NCBI GenBank assembly: GCA_012799255.1
Contig: JAAZLQ010000090.1
Location: 1 to 19,359, forward strand
DNA length: 19,359 nucleotides
Source: Bacillota bacterium
GTDB taxonomy: Bacteria > Bacillota_G > Limnochordia > DTU010
Direction: 5' to 3'
In this document: one piece after another, positions 15,475 through 19,359 of the stretch
Layout of the letters: every line of letters begins with the position of its first letter
Numbering within the stretch: the stretch's first letter is position 1
Translations under genes and position numbers: made by a program
Notes under the pieces: model-generated
The model's input: only the letters and a program-made list of their open reading frames with translations
What the model was told of the DNA's origin: nothing
Databases searched by the model: none

Positions 15475-15507
15475 TGGGCATGGGCGGCGAAAAGCCGTCC
15501 GTGCCCA
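15475..15507 (+). promoter_or_regulatory. stable intercistronic hairpin after the binding-protein gene
   Basis: A 14-bp stem (12 Watson-Crick and two G-U pairs) with a five-base GAAAA loop lies between the family-1 binding protein and the MalF-type permease. No U run follows, so it should stabilise the upstream message or slow RNA decay rather than end transcription. It matches in position the palindrome after the family-5 binding protein. Confidence 0.7.
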
Positions 15508-15531
15508 AAATCAGAGGTTGGAGGTATTAAC

Positions 15532-16440
15532 TTGTCATTCTTTCACAGGGCTCTTAAGCGTAGAGGATATAACAGCAATGAGGTAAAATGGGCATATCTG
15601 TTTGTTTTCGCTGTTCTAGCGTTGGTTACTGTATTTGTCATATTGCCTATGCTGGCCTCATTTGTATTGGCCTGGTTCAGATATGACGGGATCAGAACGC
15701 CGATGTTTGTTGGTCTTGACAACTTCAGGCGCATGATCCACGACGAGTATATATGGAAAGGGCTTCGGCTCACTTTATATTACATGATTGGAACCCTGCC
15801 TGTGACATTAGCACTTGCCTTCACCCTCGCTGTCGTCCTCAATGAAAAATGGTTTAAAGGTAGGCAGGTGGCACTTGCGTCCTTTGTTACCCCTTATGTC
15901 CTGCCGTTTGTGGGTGCCGGATTCATTTGGGTGTGGCTCATGAACCCCATGATGGGTGTGGTAAACTATGTCATTGAGTCATTGGGAGGTCCCATGATTT
16001 ACTGGTTTCGAGACCCTGCCATGGCTATGCCAAGCATTTGGATTGCAGCCAACTGGAAATTTGTGGGCTGGTTCCTAATCCTGTATGTCGCTGCCTTGGC
16101 TAATGTACCGGAACAGTTTTACGATGCAGCCAAGATCGACGGAGTAAAAAACAAACTACAGGAGATTTGGTATATTACGCTGCCCTTGACTAAGTCGACT
16201 ACATTTTTTCTGATCATTATGGGGATGATCGGGGCCTTCAGCGCCTTTGACATCATCTACATTACAACACAGGGAGGGCCGGCTAACACAACTAGGATCC
16301 TTGTGAACTATATCTATGAGCTGGCATTCGAGTTAAACCGCTTTGGTGACGGTTCCGCCGCAGCATTTCTGCTTTTTATTGTTTTGTTGGCTGTTACAGC
16401 ATTGATCTGGCTGTACTACACTCGCAGAGTCGAAGATTAA
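15532..16440 (+). CDS. carbohydrate ABC transporter permease, MalF type
   Basis: This inner-membrane permease of 302 residues pairs with the MalG-type protein. Six helices are visible, the first within KWAYLFVFAVLALVTVFVILP. The first external segment carries the family block FVGLDNFRRM, and the EAA motif reads FYDAAKIDGVKNKLQEIWYITLPL. The C-terminal half contains IYITTQGGPANTT, common to MalF-like proteins of CUT1 importers. The start is TTG 15532, set by GGAGGT about 7 bases upstream; no ATG is better placed. It lacks the long N-terminal extension of E. coli MalF, as is usual outside enterobacteria. Confidence 0.9.
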   Translation: MSFFHRALKRRGYNSNEVKWAYLFVFAVLALVTVFVILPMLASFVLAWFRYDGIRTPMFVGLDNFRRMIHDEYIWKGLRLTLYYMIGTLPVTLALAFTLAVVLNEKWFKGRQVALASFVTPYVLPFVGAGFIWVWLMNPMMGVVNYVIESLGGPMIYWFRDPAMAMPSIWIAANWKFVGWFLILYVAALANVPEQFYDAAKIDGVKNKLQEIWYITLPLTKSTTFFLIIMGMIGAFSAFDIIYITTQGGPANTTRILVNYIYELAFELNRFGDGSAAAFLLFIVLLAVTALIWLYYTRRVED

Positions 16441-16502
16441 GCATAGGAGAGTAAAACAGAGAAAAGGAAAGAGTATTAAGGGAGGTGGGAGCGGGAATTA
16501 GA

Positions 16503-17600
16503 TTGTTGTTAGGCAGTTCGCTTAGGGAGTTTAGTTTGGCACAGGAGGGACTTAGCAAGCGCGTGTCAAGTTTTGATTGGACAGGAGGAAACAGTGACTT
16601 CTTCCTGATTCGTCCCGGGGAAATTCGACCCATAGCTGAGATTGAGGTTGTGGAAGAACAACCATATTTGGATTACAAACGCCCCTGCGGACGATTCTGA
16701 AGAACTGTACCTGCCTCGCAAGATTGTTCTGAGAATGTACTGGGACGGTGAGCAAAAACCTAGTGTGGAAGTTCCTTTAGGGGACTTCTTTGGCCTCGGC
16801 GACGGTATCACCAAGAATTACACTTCCGCCCCCCTGATGATGAGCCCCGGGATGGAAAGGCTTTCAACTGCTCTTTCCCAATGCCTTTTGCCTCTGGCGC
16901 TCGCATAGAAGTAGAAAGCCAGGTAGAACGGGCTATTAAGTTTTACTTTTACGTCAATTAGGAGTATGATCAGCTTCACGAGGATGAACTGCGTTTCCAT
17001 GCACAGTGGAATCGTGAGCGCCTGACTCAGGGCATTGATGACAGTACAGTATCTAATGAGCACTTCTGCTTCGGGGGAAACAATGTCACGGGGGAGAAAA
17101 ACCATGTGATCCTCAACGCCGAGGGACGTGAGCACTACGTTGGATGCAACCTGAACATTCATAATCAGAGATTTACCGATGATTGGAACTGGTACGGCGA
17201 AGGCGACGATATGATCTATATTGACGGGTAACCTTGGCCACCCAGCCTCCATGGCACCGGAACAGAAGACTATTTCAACACAGCCTGGTGTCCCACGCAG
17301 AAGTTCTTTACACCTTACCACGGAATCATTTTGGGTGGAGGGCCTAATTGGTCTGGAAAAATCAGCCTGTACCGCTATCACATTGAAGATCCCATCATAT
17401 TTTCAAAGTCCATAAGGGTTACAATTGAGCATGGTCACAACAATCATAGAAGCGCTGATTACTCTAGCACGGCCAATTGGTACCAGACCGAACCGCACTT
17501 GGCTTTCCCAAACCTACCGGATGTCAAAAACCTTCTGCCTCTTCTTGACATTAAGCCGCAGAATGCAGAAAATTTAAAGAGAATATTCAAGCTGGACTAA
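16503..17600 (+). pseudogene. GH172 (DUF2961) glycosidase copy D, frameshifted and with stops
   Basis: Conceptual translation gives a full-length GH172 protein closest to copies A and C, from LLGSSLREF to a TAA at 17598-17600. Lesions are a net loss of two bases near 16648-16664 (the same place and direction as in copy A), one base lost near 16846-16851 in the MSPEDGK segment, a TAG at 16959-16961 replacing the Tyr of the VDYE block and a TAA at 17229-17231 replacing Glu in IDGE. Blocks NWYGEGDD and GTGTEDYFNTAWCPTQ, with both candidate catalytic Glu residues, survive. The putative start is TTG 16503, 11 bases after GGGAG (16487-16491). It sits between the MalF-type permease and the repressor. 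Most differences from copy A are synonymous, so both copies were under selection until fairly recently. Confidence 0.9.
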
Positions 17601-17634
17601 ATTTCCACGCCCGTCTGATCAGGAGGATTAATCT

Positions 17635-18618
17635 ATGACAGTTACGATCAAGGACGTTGCGGAACACGCTGGTGTATCCACGGCTACAGTGTCGAGGGTT
17701 CTCAATGGCAGTCCTAATGTGACAGAGAATCTCGTTCGCAGAGTGCACAGCACTATAGCCGAACTGGGCTATAGGCCTAATTCCGCCGCGAGGACGCTGA
17801 AGACAAAAAAGACAAATACGATAGGCATCTTGATACCCGATATCTCCAACTCATACTTTATGCAGATTGCTAAGGGGATTGAGGATGTCATCGCCCCCTA
17901 TGGGTTCAGCCTAATTTTTGCCAGTTCTGATGAGGACAGTGCGAAAGAAGCGAAACTGCTTGAAGTACTCTCGGAGTACCGCGTCGATTGTCTCGTTCTG
18001 GCAACCGCCGGAGGAAATGATGAGCAAATAAAGCGCACCAAGAACCTTGGAACTCCCATTGTGCTGGTAGACAGGTTGCCAGCATCATTGTTGAAAGACA
18101 TTGATTATGTTGTGGGTGACAACTATGATGCAGCCTACCGGCTGACAGTCCACCTGATGCAGCAGGGGGCCAAGTCATTTGGGCTCATCCACGGACCCAT
18201 GGCAGCCAGCACTGCTTTTCAGCGGGCACTGGGCTGTAGAGAGGCACTCAAAGACAGCGGTGTGCCTGCTAGAGCGATTCAGGAGCACTATGGAGACTTT
18301 TCCCGGGAGGCAGGGGCTTGCGCTACTCGAAAACTGCTTTCTGAAGGGCGGCCGGAAGCGATCATTGCTCTAAACAACTCCATGGCTGTAGGGGCTATCT
18401 GGGAGTTGGCCCATCAGGATCTTGTCCCGGGCGAGGATATTTTGTTTGGTTCATACGGAGATTTGGAGATAATACCCCCGCTGCCTAAGCCTCTGCCGTT
18501 TATCGAGCAGCAGCCGAGGAATCTAGGCGTAAGAGTTGGTGAAATTGTTCGGAGGCGTCTGCTGGAGCAAGATACAGGTCCATTCACTCAAGTCGTTCCG
18601 CAGCAGTTGATAGTCTAG
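17635..18618 (+). CDS. LacI/GalR-family transcriptional repressor
   Basis: This 327-residue DNA-binding regulator is the likely controller of the locus. The N-terminal helix-turn-helix (residues about 4-24, IKDVAEHAGVSTATVSRVLNG) and hinge helix (YRPNSAARTLKTKKT) are classic LacI family. The rest is a periplasmic-binding-protein-like sugar sensor beginning TIGILIPDISNSYFMQIAKGIE. Such hinge helices intercalate at a central CG, which matches the five TGTAA(A/T)CG operators seen here. AGGAGG (17621-17626) sets the ATG start. It is the last gene of the second operon, so it probably represses its own synthesis. The inducer is presumably a product of oligosaccharide breakdown, such as a free or phosphorylated pentose. 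CcpA-like DNA contacts are possible, but its position argues for a local regulator. Confidence 0.92.
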   Translation: MTVTIKDVAEHAGVSTATVSRVLNGSPNVTENLVRRVHSTIAELGYRPNSAARTLKTKKTNTIGILIPDISNSYFMQIAKGIEDVIAPYGFSLIFASSDEDSAKEAKLLEVLSEYRVDCLVLATAGGNDEQIKRTKNLGTPIVLVDRLPASLLKDIDYVVGDNYDAAYRLTVHLMQQGAKSFGLIHGPMAASTAFQRALGCREALKDSGVPARAIQEHYGDFSREAGACATRKLLSEGRPEAIIALNNSMAVGAIWELAHQDLVPGEDILFGSYGDLEIIPPLPKPLPFIEQQPRNLGVRVGEIVRRRLLEQDTGPFTQVVPQQLIV

Positions 18619-19176
18619 CTGGCTTTGGCAATTCGGATAAACAACTAACGGACTAGGAGAACTACGTGGTAACTGGCTGCAAGGAGAACCAATATCTGGT
18701 CCTTGGTACTTTATGATGGATTCGGCACTTCATGCACCCCTGTATGCCGAAGATTTACAAAACAATGTTCAGCACTTGGTTTTCACGTTCTTTTGAACGT
18801 AAATTCTGTCATAGCTTGAATTCATCTCAGCGCAACTGGCCAATCTGACAGAAACTATTGCCACCAAGGACGACCTCAAAAACTTGCAGGGACACATGAA
18901 TCAATGGTTTACTAGAATTGAAAAAAAGCTAGACTTAATCAAAGAAGAATGAACTCTATCGCAGAAAAAAGTCTATTTTAGTGCGATTCTGGTGCCGACT
19001 AGCAAGATCAACAGAACAAGATCCTAACTGTTGGTGCTTTTGCCCAGCTTACTTCACTGGGCCCCCTATCTGCAAATGTATATCGATCACAGTTAAATAG
19101 AGGCTATAAACTTGCCTGCATGCATAATTAAGCCGCTCGCGATTATCTAGAGCTGCCAGTTGAGAAACAGACTCAA
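18619..19176. other. gene-free stretch with coding debris and hairpins
   Basis: No complete gene is evident. There is an inverted repeat TTCGGCA/TGCCGAA (18721-18727 and 18745-18751) and a small hairpin ACGTTC-TTTT-GAACGT (18785-18800). A coil-forming reading frame without a start, 18815-18952, is listed separately. Another open stretch near 18713-18798 contains an ATG but has no ribosome site and no family I recognise. The region ends at a strong terminator. Confidence 0.4.
18815..18952 (+). pseudogene. remnant of a small coiled-coil protein gene
   Basis: From a stop at 18812 to a TGA at 18950-18952 the frame reads 45 codons of amphipathic, charged sequence including TIATKDDLKNLQ and FTRIEKKLDLIKEE. 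This is the style of small TKDDLK-type coiled-coil proteins common in mobile or phage-linked DNA. No start codon lies before an internal ATG (18896), which has no clear ribosome site. I read it as the 3' remnant of a truncated gene; function unknown. Confidence 0.4.
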
Positions 19177-19207
19177 GGCCGGTGGGAAAACCCGCTGGTC
19201 TTTTTTT
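19177..19207 (+). terminator. rho-independent terminator
   Basis: A 10-bp stem (GGCCGGTGGG with CCCGCTGGTC, three G-U pairs) closes an AAAA loop and is followed by seven T residues. It is on the plus strand, about 560 bases after the repressor gene. It could end the second operon with a long 3' tail, or a separate small transcript. Confidence 0.8.
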
Positions 19208-19359
19208 GTGTACCTCGAATTTTTGCCTGCAATGGCTTGGAGAAGTCAAAGGGCATAATTATGAGCGTCTAATCCCGAACATCAAGCTTGAAACGCCTCA
19301 GGGCAAAGGAGTCTGCCAACCCTTGGAGAAGTTTAGTTAAAAAGCAACGCTCGTAGAAC
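19208..19359. other. unassigned right edge
   Basis: I see no gene. A short direct repeat, CTTGGAGAAGT, occurs at 19236-19246 and 19322-19332; its meaning is unclear. Confidence 0.3.

Noticed and set aside
19049..19249. Minus-strand open frame of 66 codons at the right edge
   Set aside because: It runs antisense through the terminator hairpin, has no ribosome site and no recognisable motif.

Overview
The window is about 19 kb of moderate-GC bacterial DNA carrying a carbohydrate-import and furanoside-degradation locus. Strong GGAGG ribosome sites, consensus sigma-A promoters, frequent TTG/GTG starts and LacI-type operators point to a Bacillota-like organism. Neither substrate-binding protein has a lipobox cysteine; both end their signal peptide in an A-x-A signal-peptidase I site. 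A diderm or early-branching Firmicute (Limnochordia-like) or a Thermotogae-like host is therefore plausible, but the taxonomy is inferred and uncertain.

Layout: a terminator (104-127) closes something to the left. A perfect consensus promoter (247-275) with a LacI-type operator then precedes a broken GH172 (DUF2961) gene, copy A (about 378-1469). A second promoter (1604-1632) with two operators starts the main operon: a five-gene peptide/oligosaccharide-type ABC importer (binding protein, two permeases, two ATPases; 1920-8112), intact GH172 copy B (8135-9211), a ribokinase (9253-10194), intact GH172 copy C (10232-11296) and a CBS-less arabinose-5-phosphate isomerase of the KpsF/GutQ type (11297-11905). 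A bidirectional terminator (11912-11938) separates it from a convergent GH32/GH43-like five-bladed-propeller glycosidase (11942-12790, minus strand). A third promoter (12990-13018), followed by two operators, starts a second plus-strand operon: MalG-type permease, family-1 binding protein, MalF-type permease, broken GH172 copy D (about 16503-17600) and a LacI-family repressor (17635-18618). The last 740 bases hold gene debris and a terminator (19177-19207).

Working model (inference): both importers bring in short furanose-containing oligosaccharides. The GH172 enzymes, which lack signal peptides, cleave them in the cytoplasm, perhaps with the propeller enzyme. The released sugar is phosphorylated by the ribokinase and isomerised by the SIS-domain enzyme. 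If the sugar is D-arabinose, the genes spell a compact route: D-arabinofuranoside to D-arabinose to D-arabinose 5-phosphate to D-ribulose 5-phosphate. This kinase-first route differs from the classical isomerase-first D-arabinose pathway. Five matching palindromes downstream of the three promoters suggest that the LacI-family protein controls the whole locus. Copies A and D of the glycosidase are decaying, while B and C remain intact.
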